Shown: positions 29,928 to 42,777 of the stretch, one piece after another
Layout of the letters: each line of letters begins with the position of its first letter
Position numbering within the stretch: the stretch's first letter is position 1
Origin: Gnetum montanum
Taxonomy: Eukaryota; Streptophyta; Gnetopsida; Gnetales; Gnetaceae
Direction: 5' to 3'
NCBI GenBank assembly: GCA_015680685.1
Contig: MNCI01004872.1
Location: forward strand, 2,181,659-2,232,056
Length of the DNA: 50,398 nt
The notes under the pieces: generated by a model
Database searches by the model: none
What the model saw: only the letters and a program-made list of their open reading frames with translations
Told to the model about the DNA's origin: nothing
Position numbers and translations under genes: made by a program

Positions 29928-31735
29928 CTGAATGAAAACTCGTCCTCAAGTTCTTTACAAAATATTAGGAAGGTATGGGATTATTGACTTGAATGACACT
30001 AATGGTGAATGGGGTGACATGTGAACAGATCATCATTACAATACATGGCAAAACTTAGTGTTCATGACAACAAGAGTGAATACTATACATAATTGACATC
30101 CAACACTGAGATTGCGCCTTTCGTTGTCCATCCATAAGCACATCATCAATCCTATTCCTTACATAACTGCTTCAGCACCAGTCCATTCCAAGTGTTCCCT
30201 TCAGATCCAATCTGTTGTTGTATGATTACCATCTGCACACACAACACAGTTTTTATATTAGCAAGGGTAAATGAATCATAATGCAATTGATACCTTGCTT
30301 CGGTGTAAGGTCCATTGGCTGGGTTGTGATATGGATGATACAGATCTAGAGATATAATATTGGTGACTACTCAAGGTGTAGGGGTTAAGAGAAAAATTGA
30401 AAAAAATTGGACTAGGACCCCCATGACTAAGAGCGAACCTCCAGTAGTGATAGAATGGAAAAAGAGAAGGAATAAGAAGGATGAAGCAAAAGAGACAATG
30501 ACAATGCCGATAAAATGGATGTCAAAGATGGAGATGAACAACATAATTGGTGATTGCGAAAATGTTTCAAGGAAAGAAATTAATGGATGCACCAAATAGG
30601 AATATCAGTGGGTCCTCCCCAAAGCAGGCTCATGCCCTTAATGCCCTAACAATCCCACATTCAAAGAGTCTGTAAGCTCTAGGAATGTCATTTGGAGACA
30701 AGAGTTAAAGTCTTAACCTCAAGAATTTACCAGAAAGAAAACAATGCATCCACCAAAATATAGACTATTGATACAATTGGCAATGAGGTGATAAATGGGG
30801 AAAGAAGGATGGAAAGAAGAGAATGGAATGGAATCTCAAGAATAAGGTGTCGTACAGCCCCTTGTGTATTAATGGTTAATGTGACTTAGTAGATCCCATT
30901 CCAAATTTAGCCTCAAAAAATCCACATCCAGTGACTTCGCATTAATACATTTGGCCAATCCATCCATCCGAAGTAACATGAATGCTTCCATCAGAGAGCC
31001 ACCACCATTCCGACGAAGCAAAAGAGGAGAAAGTAGGAAGCGAGAAGGGCCTTAGTTAGAGGGAGCATGTTTATTTTAGTTCCATAACTAGTGCTTGTAG
31101 CCTAAATGATGATTTCGTCAAAGGGGTGTGCTTTGAATTCTCACTATTTTTTTTGAGTTTTGCATGAAAACCATGCCATGCAAAGACTTATTATTTTTAT
31201 TTACTCAGCTTCCCAATAATGTGGCAATGTTAGAACGATAAGAAAAATCAAGAAGAAAACATCCAAGCACTCAAGAGAATGACCAACACAAGTGCATCAA
31301 ATCCCCTTGAAGTTACACCCTTTTCAATCCTTGAGTCCTTCCTTAGTTTGAGAAATACCCAGTCACCGATTCATTAATAGTTCTTATTATTCAAGAAAGG
31401 GGACTGTACAGTTCCAAGCCAAGAGAGACCATAGAAATTCATGTATGGATGACGTGGACTTATTGCCTGCTGTATCAAAAGAACCATACCTTAGTATCAA
31501 CATCATAACTTAAAGGTAAAAACCAAACATTAGCAATCAATGGAATATCGTTCATACCACCATCAGGAGCACTTATTACGTGACGAATCAAACAAAATAA
31601 TCAAATACACAAAGAAATGAAAAAGTATAAATGATGTTGTAAAATAAAAATAACAAAAATTAAAGAAAGTTGTAAAACAAAAATGTGTAAAACAAAAACT
31701 TAAAAAGAAACTGAGGGACTTGATTGATCAACATA
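29928..31735. other. spacer between the deletion junction and 3' LTR of element E
   Basis: It matches the spacers of A and B along its length (plus-strand phrases CCCCCATGACTAAGAGCG near 30419 and GGGTCCTCCCCAAAGCAGGC near 30611). The plus-strand frame 30360-30599 would encode 79 residues including MTKSEPPVVIEWKKRRN, which parallels TTKSEPPIAIRWKNLRN of element B. It stops before the KQAHA segment. No known domain. Confidence 0.45.
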
Positions 31736-31779
31736 GGTGGCCATCTCTCCCATGACTGAATTGAAAGGGAGATATCTGA

Positions 31780-31795
31780 AATAATGAGTGCTTGT
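31780..31795 (-). other. internal deletion junction of element E
   Basis: To the left the sequence follows the integrase tail of A (SLFQISPFQFSHGRDGHLC on the minus strand); to the right it follows the pro-pol linker (DTSKKFKQ). The two reading frames do not match across the junction. B at the right breakpoint reads CTCTTGCTTAAAG and E reads GAGTGCTTGTTTG, so a few bases of microhomology around GCTTG are possible. Confidence 0.8.
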
Positions 31796-31979
31796 TTGAA
31801 TTTTTTAGAAGTGTCCAACTTCTCCCAATTGATGTTCTCAAGTTAAGGGTCGGAAGTTGGCGATGCTCTTATTCCAGTGTATCTACGCTTTCAATGTGGC
31901 CACAAGTTGGTCCCCCAGTTAGTTCCATGCATATCGGTGGATTGCTCTTTTGATTAGCTCTCAACCACTAGGTGTTCTC

Positions 31980-32827
31980 TTATTGTGTGGTTGCTACATA
32001 CAGGCACTTTTGTATGTTAACTTCCTGGGCACACCGGTTGCATGTAGGAGATGTTGAATGCTCCTGTACGCTATCACCCTCAGTATCACTATATGTGATG
32101 CATGGAACCTTCTTCTTCTCGATCTTTCCGTAAGTGTTTTCCTTAGATATTTCCAATGAAAGATTGTGAATTCCTAGGCATGCATTTATGGTACTTAGCC
32201 ATGCCCTCCCCATTATTATTGGAAGTCCCCTTTGTCATTGTTTACTTTCATCATGAGGAAATCAGCTGGGTATGACCAACCACACACAGTGATAACAACG
32301 TCCTCCACTAGTCCCAAAGGAATAGTGATGGATTGGTCAACCAGCTCTAAGAGAATATTGCTCTTCTTTAGTGGAGGCAGGTTCCAGGCTTTATACATTT
32401 CTTTCGATATCAAGTTGACACTGGAACCTGAGTCCAGAAGAGCTTTACGAGGTTCATTCCCAACGACTTGGAGGTAGATTAAGGGACTTCCGAGGTCAGA
32501 GAATTTCCTGGGAAGATGGCCTACCTTTATCCAGTCAGTGACGGTATGTGTTAACATAACCGTATGTGTTGAGCTCTGTTGTTGGTTTGAAGGGAGCTTC
32601 GAAGCCTTATTTGATGGAGAGACGCTTAGAGGCTCAACTACTTGTGGTTGTGAGAGCTTGTTTGGATTTTTGGTTCTGAAGAAAGGTCTTCTCTTTGTAC
32701 GATCATTAGAACCAACAGTGGGATGGAGGTTCACAGCTCTTGTAGCATTACGTTGCTGCGGTTGAGTGGGGAGTTCCCCTTGCATCGCCGGAGCAGGTGG
32801 TAGTGGAGCTATTGGTGTAAGAGTCAT
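31980..32827 (-). pseudogene. aspartic protease and gag-protease linker, element E
   Basis: Linker at 32827-32560 includes LPTQPQQRNATRAVNLHPTV and SNDRTKRRPFFRTKNPNKL. Protease follows: LPRKFSDLGSPLIYLQVVGN, EPRKALLDSGSSVNLISKEM with an intact D-S-G, DQSITIPLGLVEDVVITVCG. A one-base shift at about 32215-32220 moves the end (MGRAWLSTINACLGIHNLSL) into another frame. Of the three proteases in the window this has the best-preserved active-site region. Confidence 0.88.
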
Positions 32828-35092
32828 GAATGGGTTCAGAGGATGGTATGCATGTGGTGTCTCTTTCAGGAGAAGGAGTCCTATAGTACTCCCAAGCTTG
32901 GTAGTGACGTTGTGGGGTCACGTGACTAACAAAGTCACTTGGAGAGATTGGCTACTGCACGTAGTAGCCATATGGATCCGGTTGCCGGTAAGGGTATTGT
33001 TGCCTTGGCGGTGGCATCCCCCATGACTGTGGGTATTTACACTACTGGTGTTGCTCCATAGGTTATGGTAGAGTTCCACTTGGATAATATGTTAATGGTT
33101 GGTGAAACTACTTCAAGTTACCTTGGGAATAAGGTAACCGATGGGGTGCTTGCCGTTTGTTAAGTCTTGGGTTGAGTGCATACACCTCAGACTCTTTTAG
33201 ATGTGAGATTATTGGGTAGCATCCCTTAGGATGGTCATACTAGCATATCTCACATCCACCATCATCATCCATATTGGAATCCACAACCTCTTCGGTGATA
33301 GTCATTTTCCCCTTACCTTTGTTACTTGCATGGTCCAAATCCCTCTTATTTTTCTTATCATGGTCACTACTTCGCTCCTTAGACTCCTCTACAATTTTTA
33401 AAATAGTTTCAAATCTACTATCTAAGGAGTCCCACATCTGATCTACCTTGGCCGACACTTCTGTTGTTAATTTCTAAAGTGGCAAGGTTTTTCTACTCAC
33501 CAACTCTTTGAGTGGTGACTCATCCTCCTCCTCACAGAATCTCACTTCCCTCTTTCAGAGGAAAGGATCACGGTTGTATTCCTCTGCACTTTTTCTCTTG
33601 CATAGCTCTCCTTATTCCTTAGCTACTTGCTCCAACAATCTATGAACCTCATGGGACCTAAGTTCAGATAATCTCCCTTGGGCATATGTCCTAAGGGTTC
33701 TCCTGGTTTCATGTCTTAGCCCATCTACGAGAAGGCGTAGTTGATCCCATTGTGCGTAACCATGGCCCAGGCAACGATGTAGCAATGCATAATATTGGCC
33801 CATGGTAGCATCCAAGGGTTCATGATTACCCTACTTCCATCCTTGGATATGCTTTCTCAAGTTAGACACTTGGGAGTATGGCTAATATTTATCATTAAGC
33901 AATTCTAGCATCGTACTCCACCTTTGAATGGATTCCGGTTCTAAGGACTGGTACCAGCTTTTTGCTTCTTTTATAAGTGTCATTGGAAACAACTTTAATT
34001 TTTGCCACTCATTTTCAATATTCTATAAGGCACAGGCATCATGAAATGCTTGTAAGTCATTTTGCGGATCAGCGTTGTATCCCCCCTCAAATTGTGGGAT
34101 ATTATTCATGTCTAATCTCTTGATCCAACTATCTTTTTGGTGCCTTGTAGGTATTCTAACCGCCTTCGTAATGTCTAACATGCTTTGGGTTGCAAGTAGG
34201 GGTTCGTCATGGTCATCTTTCTCATGGCGTCTGTGATGTCTACATGGTTCCCTACTTACCCTTCTTCCATGTCGTGATTCCCTAGAGTGCCCTTGTTCTC
34301 ACTCTTGACTCTCTCATCAAGGGTTTGCTTATCCTTACCCTTATCCTCACGGTTGGGCTCTTTGTGAATGCATCCAGATGTGGAAGGAGAGGGTGAATGG
34401 TGCGATGAAGGTGAAGAGGAAGGAGAACCATCGCCATGACAATGTTTCTTACCTTCCCTTCGGTGATCTCAACCCCGATCGTGATGACGATTAGAATGCT
34501 TGCCCTTATCTTGTGTTTGTGTTCCCTCATTAAATACTTGATGTTTGTGGGAATCAGAACCAGGGTTGTGTATCGTGGAGTGAAGGTTCTGATACACCAC
34601 CTCCTCACTATTGTTAGGAGGGGAAACATTATTTTGTGGAGAACCTATTGAAATAGGTTCACCACCCTTAATTTCTCTTATGACAGGCGAAGCATTATGG
34701 GGTTCTTTGCCCTTCAACAATGTGTGGTAACTCTCCTACCACGAGTCTCGTTGACATTGCACTTCTGTGGGATGATAGTTCCTTACATTATAATCGAGTG
34801 CAATGTACTCAGCATATAATTGTGACATGCCAATTCGTGCAAGGGCACGAAGGAGCATGTTGGGTGCTGCTCTGTCTGGAGGCAACACTATGTTACCCTC
34901 CAAGTCTCTCCAACACAGTTGTTCATCTTGATGGAAGACAAAGGTAAAGTCAGGGATATATTCATCATGATGAAGATATACCACACTGAATTGTTGAGGA
35001 ACTGGCAGTTCTTGGTTATGTATGTTGTGCCGCCGACTATCTCTAGTGTTGGTCCTAGGCGGTGAAGTGCTTTTGTGTGGAGAAGAAGACAT
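32828..35092 (-). pseudogene. gag of element E
   Basis: Start ATG at 35092 (MSSSPHKSTSPPRTNTRDSR). Then FTFVFHQDEQLCWRDLEGNI, VVYQNLHSTIHNPGSDSHKH, a Ser/His-rich part, and a capsid-like core PQFEGGYNADPQNDLQAFHD ... LKLFPMTLIKEAKSWYQSLE ... DATMGQYYALLHRCLGHGYA (33815). It ends with VSAKVDQMWDSLDSRFETIL, a basic tract and a zinc-knuckle-like CEICQYDHPKGC at about 33240, where the Gln codon is a TAG stop. A handful of stops interrupts it. It is the least decayed gag in the window. Confidence 0.87.
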
Positions 35093-35221
35093 TTTAGTCT
35101 TGTTCGGTGTGTTGTTTGTCGTTATGTTATTTTTTTCTCTTAATTAACCCTAAGGGTTCCTTTTAGCTCCCAACGATGTGGATGATTTCCTATGTTCTAC
35201 GTAGCACACAAACAACTAAGT

Positions 35222-35238
35222 CCTCGGCAATAGTGCCA
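35222..35238 (-). other. primer binding site of element E (tRNA-Asp-like)
   Basis: Minus strand TGGCACTATTGCCGAGG, one base from the 5' LTR, matches 13 of 17 positions of the tRNA-Asp complement. Confidence 0.75.
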
Positions 35239-35239
35239 A

Positions 35240-36022
35240 TGATGAGTGGCGAGGTACCCCTACACTCAACTATACGAATACGAGCGTTTCACACATGATC
35301 CAGTCGAGCTCCAAGGACTAAGTGCTTACGCGGCTTATGGAACACTTAAGGTTAATCAATCGTTGTCTTCCCAGACTTACTTGTATTGTCATAGTTGTAT
35401 GGTTAAGTAAGTTTGAGGTATATGATTTGTATGTCTTTTATCTTTTTATCGCCTATGCTAAGAGAGGAAAGGATGAAGAGACTAAGTAACTAACTTTCAC
35501 TAACTAAGCTTTAATCATCCTAGCATTAGTATTCGTTCCCACTTGCTGTACACACCCTGAACCAATGTAATGCTATTGGGATTACCAAACACTATTCGTT
35601 ACTGGGTTACCAAGCGTAGCATATGTGCTCGAAGCGGTCGTACTAAATGCACTTAACTAGGAGTTGAGGGTTGAGAGAGATTAATTACCTAAGGAAGCAT
35701 TTAAGCATTTAACATAATTAAATCCTAATTAGCTTAGTCCATGCACTGCAAGGTTTATCAAAGAGTTCGTCTTTATTTCTATACACAAATGTGTGCTCAG
35801 GTACAATTTGCTCGAATAAAGATCCATTCACTTTGAGACTCCTATTGTGGGCACATGGAAATTATTCTATTTCTGGAATGGTAAAACTACCAAAGTTTGG
35901 CTAAGGGTCTAGATCTAGATGGAGAAACAAGGGACAGCTACCTCTTATTTATAGAACTGGCGACAGGCTACGATATCACGTATGCGATATCACAAGGACC
36001 GATGCGATATCGCGGCCCATCA
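35240..36022 (-). repeat. 5' LTR of element E (783 bp)
   Basis: TGATGAGTGGCGAGG to CCCATCA. Compared with the 3' LTR it has scattered substitutions and short indels. U3 GATATC motifs are fewer (about 35970-36016). Confidence 0.93.
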
Positions 36023-36027
36023 TTTAT
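36023..36027. other. target-site duplication of element E, right copy (TTTAT)
   Basis: An exact repeat of 29112-29116. Confidence 0.85.
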
Positions 36028-38479
36028 GAACTTGTATATAATGTATCTTGGATCAATCCTTATATATTGGTAAGGTTTGATCCTTGGACCTCTTGGTAAG
36101 TACACATGTTTTATTATATTCTTCTTAAGGTTTGAATCTTGAAATTCACTCTTATCACATATTTTGAAATATTATTATTTTGCATTTCTTTTCTTAATTA
36201 TTATTTCTTGGTATTTGCTAATGCTTGGTACCTCTAATAAAAGAATAGCCTGGAAGGATGGTGGTGGCCCATTACTAGTTATTTATTTATCCCTTGATTA
36301 TATTTTCATATTTTATATTATTCTAAGGTTTTAGGAATAATGTAAGAATATAGTCAAAGACACATGTTAAATAAATATTTGTAGTTTATTCTAGTTAACC
36401 TTTTATTTTATCTTGGAACCCATTCTTGGATATGTGATTCATTATAATACTCTTTGGGTGACTTTGACCCATTAGTTGACCATTGAACCCTACAAGTATT
36501 AATACATGTTATCTTATCTTTAGAGAATAAATTATTAATTCCTTGTTTTTAGAATTACCTAAATCCTAACTTTTTTGCCTATAAATGCTTGGCAATATTA
36601 GCTCTCTTAGCATCAATTGTGTTTTTTTTCTCTCTCTCTAAACTTTTGCAAATGGTTGTATATGGCAAATCTCTTAGAGATTTCTAAATTTGAACATGTT
36701 CTTGCCTGATGAAGCTTGGATTTTAGTTGATCTCTCGAGATAGAGGAAATGTTCTTAATTCCATCAAATTTGATAAGTAACTTATATTCATACCTCCTTT
36801 CCTATTTATGTGATGGTTTGCATTGCTACTCTAATTATGTTACATGTGTTGTCAATCTAACCCTAGTTTGCTAAGTTTTTTGTAATTCAGTATTTTCGCA
36901 ATTTTTTGCTTTGCATTTTGACTTATCCTTTCTCTTGCATCATCTCAACCAACAACAGTGGCTAATTGACATTCTAGGTGTGTGTAGGCCCATTCGTAAC
37001 GTTGAAAAGCTAAGAAATCTAACCTTTACAATTGATCAATTAACAAGAACTGCAGAAAAGGGAATGATGTGGAAAATAGGTAAGTCTTGGTCATGGTAAA
37101 GTTGATTTAGAGGATTCTATCAACCTAATGGTGCATTACCTAGCTAGTCCTTGTCATACTAAAGTTGATTTAGAGGTATTTATCAACCTAATGACATGCA
37201 GCCCGCATTAGGAAGCCCTAGGTAATAGTAAGGAGCTAAGAACTTAAGGTAGCTATAAGGTTGATGTTAGCCTTAACGTAAACCAACAATTGGTCTAAAC
37301 AAGCATGAAGGTTTATAATCCAACAATTGTTCTTTTCTTGTATAAAGACTAGTTAAGTTAATATCAACCTTGCAATTATTCTAATGTTTAATGTGGCAAT
37401 TCATGAAATATTGCTATATGCAAATCCTAGCTAATGTAATAACTAATGCATTAGTGGTAAAGTTAATGTGGTAATTTATGCGTTAATAGTTAAGTTGATG
37501 GTTTTGATTAATGTTTAAGTTAATTATATTTGTTGTTGGTTCTAATAGTGTACTTTGCAGTGTAGGCCCTATATTTCAACTTGTTTCAAGCAATACCAAG
37601 GTGGTTTCCTCTACAATAAAGGTGTTCTAAACCTTTCTACATGTATTTTATGCAAATCTTAGAAGGCTAAGATAGAGGTTACTAATAACATTGTTGATGC
37701 TAGATCATAGTGTGCTACAAGAGCATCAATGATTAAGAAGGCTTTGTGGGCAAAGGATGTAAGTGTTTTTCTATTTTAAAGCCATGTCATGGATTTGTTA
37801 AATGGCTCATGTGGTTATCTTATGCACCTCTTTTAATTTGTATTTTAAGGATTATGCTTATGATGGTAGCATAACCTAACATGATTTTTGTTAAATGATA
37901 TAATTAGTATGGTTTGTTCAAGTATGCTTATTGGTTATTAAAGTTCATACTTGGTGATTTAAGGTTATCTAATGATTTAATTTTGAATTTTAAGTTTGGA
38001 ATATGAAATATATGAAATTTGTTTAAGTTAAAATTAGCACAATCTAATGGTTAAACTTCATGTGATATCATTTATCTATGGTTAATTTCTGGGTGTGAAA
38101 GTAGCACAATTTAATGTTAGCATAATCTAATGTTAAATCCACAACCTCCAAAGCTTTCACCTCCATCTTATATTCATTTAGTAAGGCATCCAAAAGACTC
38201 TATTTAATTTCTAACCCATCTACGTATATTCTAATCTTCTATCATTTATTTTTACCATCAGATGAACAACTAATAAATCTAACTACATTGGAGATTTCTT
38301 AATTTATTCAATACTTGAAAAGAAGTTTTATTGAAATTAAAGGTGCATCAATTACAACAACTTGAATAAGTCATAGGGTTAAAGGAAAGGGAAAACTGAG
38401 AGCATCGTGAATGACACTCGGGAAACACCTTAGAAATAAACGAGTATTAGAGGAGGAACCCCAAGTTGGGGCACAACCA
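36028..38479. other. AT-rich intergenic sequence, unassigned
   Basis: No convincing coding region. A TATA-like GCCTATAAATGCTTGG followed by TCTCTTAGCATC and a CT-rich run at about 36575-36645 looks like an old promoter or LTR fragment. A direct repeat with AAAGTTGATTTAGAGG ... TATCAACCTAATG occurs twice at about 37096-37195. Degenerate TTAATG/AGTTAATG repeats fill about 37330-37540. I recognise nothing else. Confidence 0.4.
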
Positions 38480-40811
38480 AATGTCCGCACAGACTGGCTT
38501 GTTACAAAATAGAATGACATAGAATTAGATGAGGCAAAGAGCTCTCAATTAAGGATAGAGAGAATTCCAATGGTGAATCCACATAATAAAAAGGGAAAAC
38601 TTCCTTGCAGAGATTATTGATGCTAAGTGTAACTGGAACACATAGGTCTTTCCCATAGCTGCAGGAGATGAACCAATTGATGACTGTCCAGATTGAACTT
38701 GGATGCTTGAGATGTGAGTTGAAAATAGGTGAGGCGAAAGATCTGCAACTTCTCCAACCTGGTAAGCAAACATTTGTTAGAATACTCTGTCTTTTGAAAT
38801 AGAACATTGCATCTTCGCTTCCAAATATAATATAAAATAATAGGCCTAAGAACTTTCCACAGAAAATTAAGATTAGTAGAAGTAATGTTCAAGAATCCGA
38901 ATATGGCATCCTCTTGAGATAGCTTGTATGATGGAAAAGCTTTAGAAGCCCACTGCCACACATGTTGAGCAAAGGGACATTGCCAAAATACATGGACAAA
39001 GTCATCTTGTCCACCACATAGAGGGCAATTGGGATTAGGAATTCCCAGATATTCTAGACGTTTTCCAATAGGTAGACCATGGTGGAGAAGACACCAAAGG
39101 AATTGCTTAATTTTGGGGAGGGTCGGAAGTTTCCAAACAAGTTGGAAGAGAGGGATCCAAAATGTTTCTGACTCTTGTTTGTGCCAATACTTATTGCAAC
39201 GTTGAATGACTTCAAATGGGTCATGCATGAGATGAAAGGGGACAGATGGCCGATAGAGCAAGGGTTTAACCCCATTAAGCCATTGAAGGCCATGAAAAAG
39301 GCTTTGCANNNNNNNNNNNNNNNNNNNNNNNNNNNNNNNNNNNNNNNNNNNNNNNNNNNNNNNNNNNNNNNNNNNNNNNNNNNNNNNNNNNNNNNNNNNN
39401 NNNNNNNNNNNNNNNNNNNNNNNNNNNNNNNNNNNNNNNNNNNNNNNNNNNNNNNNNNNNNNNNNNNNNNNNNNNNNNNNNNNNNNNNNNNNNNNNNNNN
39501 NNNNNNNNNNNNNNNNNNNNNNNNNNNNNNNNNNNNNNNNNNNNNNNNNNNNNNNNNNNNNNNNNNNNNNNNNNNNNNNNNNNNNNNNNNNNNNNNNNNN
39601 NNNNNNNNNNNNNNNNNNNNNNNNNNNNNNNNNNNNNNNNNNNNNNNNNNNNNNNNNNNNNNNNNNNNNNNNNNNNNNNNNNNNNNNNNNNNNNNNNNNN
39701 NNNNNNNNNNNNNNNNNNNNNNNNNNNNNNNNNNNNNNNNNNNNNNNNNNNNNNNNNNNNNNNNNNNNNNNNNNNNNNNNNNNNNNNNNNNNNNNNNNNN
39801 NNNNNNNNNNNNNNNNNNNNNNNNNNNNNNNNNNNNNNNNNNNNNNNNNNNNNNNNNNNNNNNNNNNNNNNNNNNNNNNNNNNNNNNNNNNNNNNNNNNN
39901 NNNNNNNNNNNNNNNNNNNNNNNNNNNNNNNNNNNNNNNNNNNNNNNNNNNNNNNNNNNNNNNNNNNNNNNNNNNNNNNNNNNNNNNNNNNNNNNNNNNN
40001 NNNNNNNNNNNNNNNNNNNNNNNNNNNNNNNNNNNNNNNNNNNNNNNNNNNNNNNNNNNNNNNNNNNNNNNNNNNNNNNNNNNNNNNNNNNNNNNNNNNN
40101 NNNNNNNNNNNNNNNNNAAAGGTTAACCCCGGTGAGAACTTTAGTTTGAATGTCCAGGTTAATTTGATGACAAAGAAAGTCTGATGCAATGATAAAGAGA
40201 TAGGGGGCGAGAGGACAACCTTGGTGCACAGACCTATGTATTGGAAAGGGAGACGTAATGTCGAAGGGTCGAAGGTAGTGGCAATTCTTGCAGTAGCATA
40301 TGAGAATAAGCATTGGACCATATGCAAGAACTTAGGTCCAAAACCAAGTTTGGTCATAGTCTGCAAGATAAAATCCCACTTAATGTTGTCATAAGCCCTG
40401 GCATAATCAAGTTTCACTAGGAGAATATCTTGTCCATCATCCTCAGCCCACTTGAGACCTTCCCACGCCACGACCACATTGTCTAAAATATATCTACCAG
40501 GAACAAATCCTGTTTGCTGAGGGAATATGATCTGACCAAGAATTTTTTTCAGCCGTAAGGCAAGGCACTTCGCCCAAATTTTATACACTACATTGAGAAG
40601 AGTTATGGGACGCCAATTGTAGATATTGGTTAGATTCCCAGACTTGGGGAGGAGACGAATTACCCCTTGATTTAGATTGGGCCCAAGGGAACCAATTAAG
40701 AGAGCCTCATTAATGACCTGCAAAAGATCCTTGCCCACCAAATCCCAATGATTTTGAAAAAATTCTACAGAAAACCCATCACCCATCATAACCAAGAGCC
40801 TTTCCTCGACT
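38480..40811 (-). pseudogene. LINE (L1-like) retrotransposon ORF2, 5'-truncated, with assembly gap
   Basis: Read from 40795 down on the minus strand, RT begins FFQNHWDLVGKDLLQVINEA, then GVIRLLPKSGNLTNIYNWRP, ITLLNVVYKIWAKCLALRLK, QTGFVPGRYILDN and ILLVKLDYARAYDNIKWDF (catalytic motif A). A frameshift at about 40250 moves to PIHRSVHQGCPLAPYLFIIA. The FADD part falls in the N gap. Past the gap, 39261-38623 encodes the zf-RVT domain of plant LINEs: LPKIKQFLWCLLHHGLPIGK, RLEYLGIPNPNCPLCGGQDD, FVHVFWQCPFAQHVWQWASK. No endonuclease domain lies beyond 40811, which fits 5' truncation. The 3' end is not sharply defined. Confidence 0.9.
39309..40117. other. assembly gap (809 N)
   Basis: A run of N inside the LINE; the missing part should hold the RT catalytic FADD motif and the thumb region. 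Confidence 1.
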
Positions 40812-41621
40812 TAACTTGGATATTTTATTATGTCTAAAGTTTATTAACACTAAAAAACAATTCCATTATTTCAACCTACATTCAATAGTTAATGAAATTT
40901 TTTTTAAAATAACTACTTTTCATGTTAAATTTTTTCTCCTTTACAAGGGTAAGCTTACGCAATCCTTTATTTCAAACCTTTATTTCCTTTTCCTGGTTTA
41001 TTTTCTTCTTGGAGATTCCTTTACTACTTTTGACTTTTCATAACTTTGTAGCTCCAATACCATGTCAAGCCTTACATTCGTTTACTAGGATCTTTAATCA
41101 TGGAAATATAAGAAATTTAATAGCAATATTTTTCTTTGTATTTATCAAATATTATGTGCAAAGGCTTACATAAACTAAACAATCCATATGTCTATGAATC
41201 AAAAAACCAACTTCCCATATCTCTACGACAAAAAATTTTTATTCTTTAACAAGAAATCTTCTTTTAACTTGATTTCACTTTTCTTTAGTTCACAACTATG
41301 AGAGTTCACCTTCTACAACATCTTCGTGCATCCTATTGCACTTAAATTCAATTTCCATGGTCTTTATGTCTTTGTATTGCACTTAAATTTAGATTCCATA
41401 GTCTTTTATGTCTTCTTATTATCACATCTTTTCCTCATCAATCGCGTAAACCTTTATAACCATTCTGTAACCACGTAAACCTTTATAACTATTCTTTAAA
41501 CCTATTTCTGTTTAATCAAACAGTTTGCTCATACAAGTTAATTTTCTAACACTCTTGCTTTCTTGCCTTCTGCACAGAATCAGCACAGATATACAAAAAT
41601 GCACTATATCCAATTAACCTA

Positions 41622-41737
41622 CATAGATTTTTTACCATTCTATTAAACATACAGAATCAGCGTACAGACTTTCATCTCCCATAGATTTTTTACCATTCTA
41701 TTCAACATAGAGAATCATCAAACATACTTTCATCTCC
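41622..41737 (+). repeat. 58-bp imperfect tandem duplication
   Basis: CATAGATTTTTTACCATTCT begins at 41622 and again at 41680, and the phrase CTTTCATCTCCCATA follows in both. The copies differ at several positions. Confidence 0.75.
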
Positions 41738-41761
41738 CATAAAGATGAATTGATATTCCAA

Positions 41762-41903
41762 CAAAAAGACATTTGTTTTGCATTTTCACATCAGGTAAAA
41801 TAGTAAAAAATTGTTAGATGAATTGTCATTCTAACACAAACACTTGTTTTGCATTTTCTCACCAGGTAAAATAGTAAAACATTGTTAAATGACCAATTCA
41901 TCA
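41762..41903 (+). repeat. 71-bp imperfect tandem duplication
   Basis: TTGTTTTGCATTTTC at 41773 recurs at 41844, each followed by AGGTAAAATAGTAAAA and ATTGTTA. Confidence 0.75.
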
Positions 41904-42777
41904 CTGTAGCCCTTACAAACTACAAAGTATGATGAGCATAAATTCACAATACATCACTGTTAAATTCTTATCTCTGATTTCTAAATTAGTTCTGAAGGCT
42001 TGGAATCAAAAATTGCAAATCTGATCATATAAATACTAACATGTCAACAGCAACGGAAAAAGAATGCAGTTCGATGAAAGGAGGCCTAGTTATGTCTAAA
42101 TTAAATGTCTTTATCCATAGACAAATCATATCAGAAGGATTGCAATATTCTAAAACCAACTGCTTCACCTTCAAACTGCAATAAAAAAATAATAAAGTAA
42201 ATTATTAACTCGTCAACTGCATCTCTGAAACTTGTAAGATTCGCATAACATAGAACTTCTAAAACTATGGATACGAGTTCGAACAAAAACTATCGCAAAC
42301 CTATAGAGTATTCCTTCAATACATCATCTCCAGAAATCTTGTAGGTGTGTTGGGTGTATTAAATGGCATCATAACCTAAAATATCAACACCCAAAATGAT
42401 TGAGACAGCCAAAACCGCTTACCTACTAACTGAAACTGAATGGGAAACATTTTCTTAATAATGCCTGATTAATCGAAATACAAACAAACATATTTAAAGG
42501 AAGAAACCATTGCTGATGAAATCACTGACCCAATAACGAAACTGAAAATTGATCTAGTTTCTATCACTGATACATATCCCTTTGATCAATAAATTTTGAC
42601 GAAGGGTTAACCAATTTCACTTCTCTGGGTATCTATTTCACTTTCCCGTTTCTCAATTTCAACCCCAGGCTAAACCAATTTCATCAGAGTTAAAAATCAA
42701 GTTTGCCTAAAGTCAGGTAAACCATTAACAATTAAAGTCTGTCCAATCACCAACTACTGTAGATGCTCCTGGTCATG

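Larger units (their letters stand above)
29117..36022 (-). mobile_element. Ty3-gypsy element E: internally deleted, non-autonomous, TSD TTTAT
   Basis: A 6,906-bp element on the minus strand with two LTRs (783 and 800 bp), primer site, gag, protease, spacer and polypurine tract. RT, RNase H and all but the tail of integrase are absent: sequence homologous to A position about 16228 is joined straight to sequence homologous to about 13361, a loss of about 2.9 kb. A perfect 5-bp duplication TTTAT flanks it. LTR ends are CCCATCA in place of CTCATCA in both copies. It shares the LTR family with A-D but is a separate insertion. Confidence 0.93.

Noticed and set aside
36911-37099. 62-codon plus-strand frame (MHFDLSFLLHHLNQQQWLID)
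   Set aside because: No recognisable motif and no supporting signals in an AT-rich non-coding region.
39175-40149. Long frames spanning the N gap
   Set aside because: They are open only because N cannot encode a stop; the real protein is the LINE RT on the minus strand.
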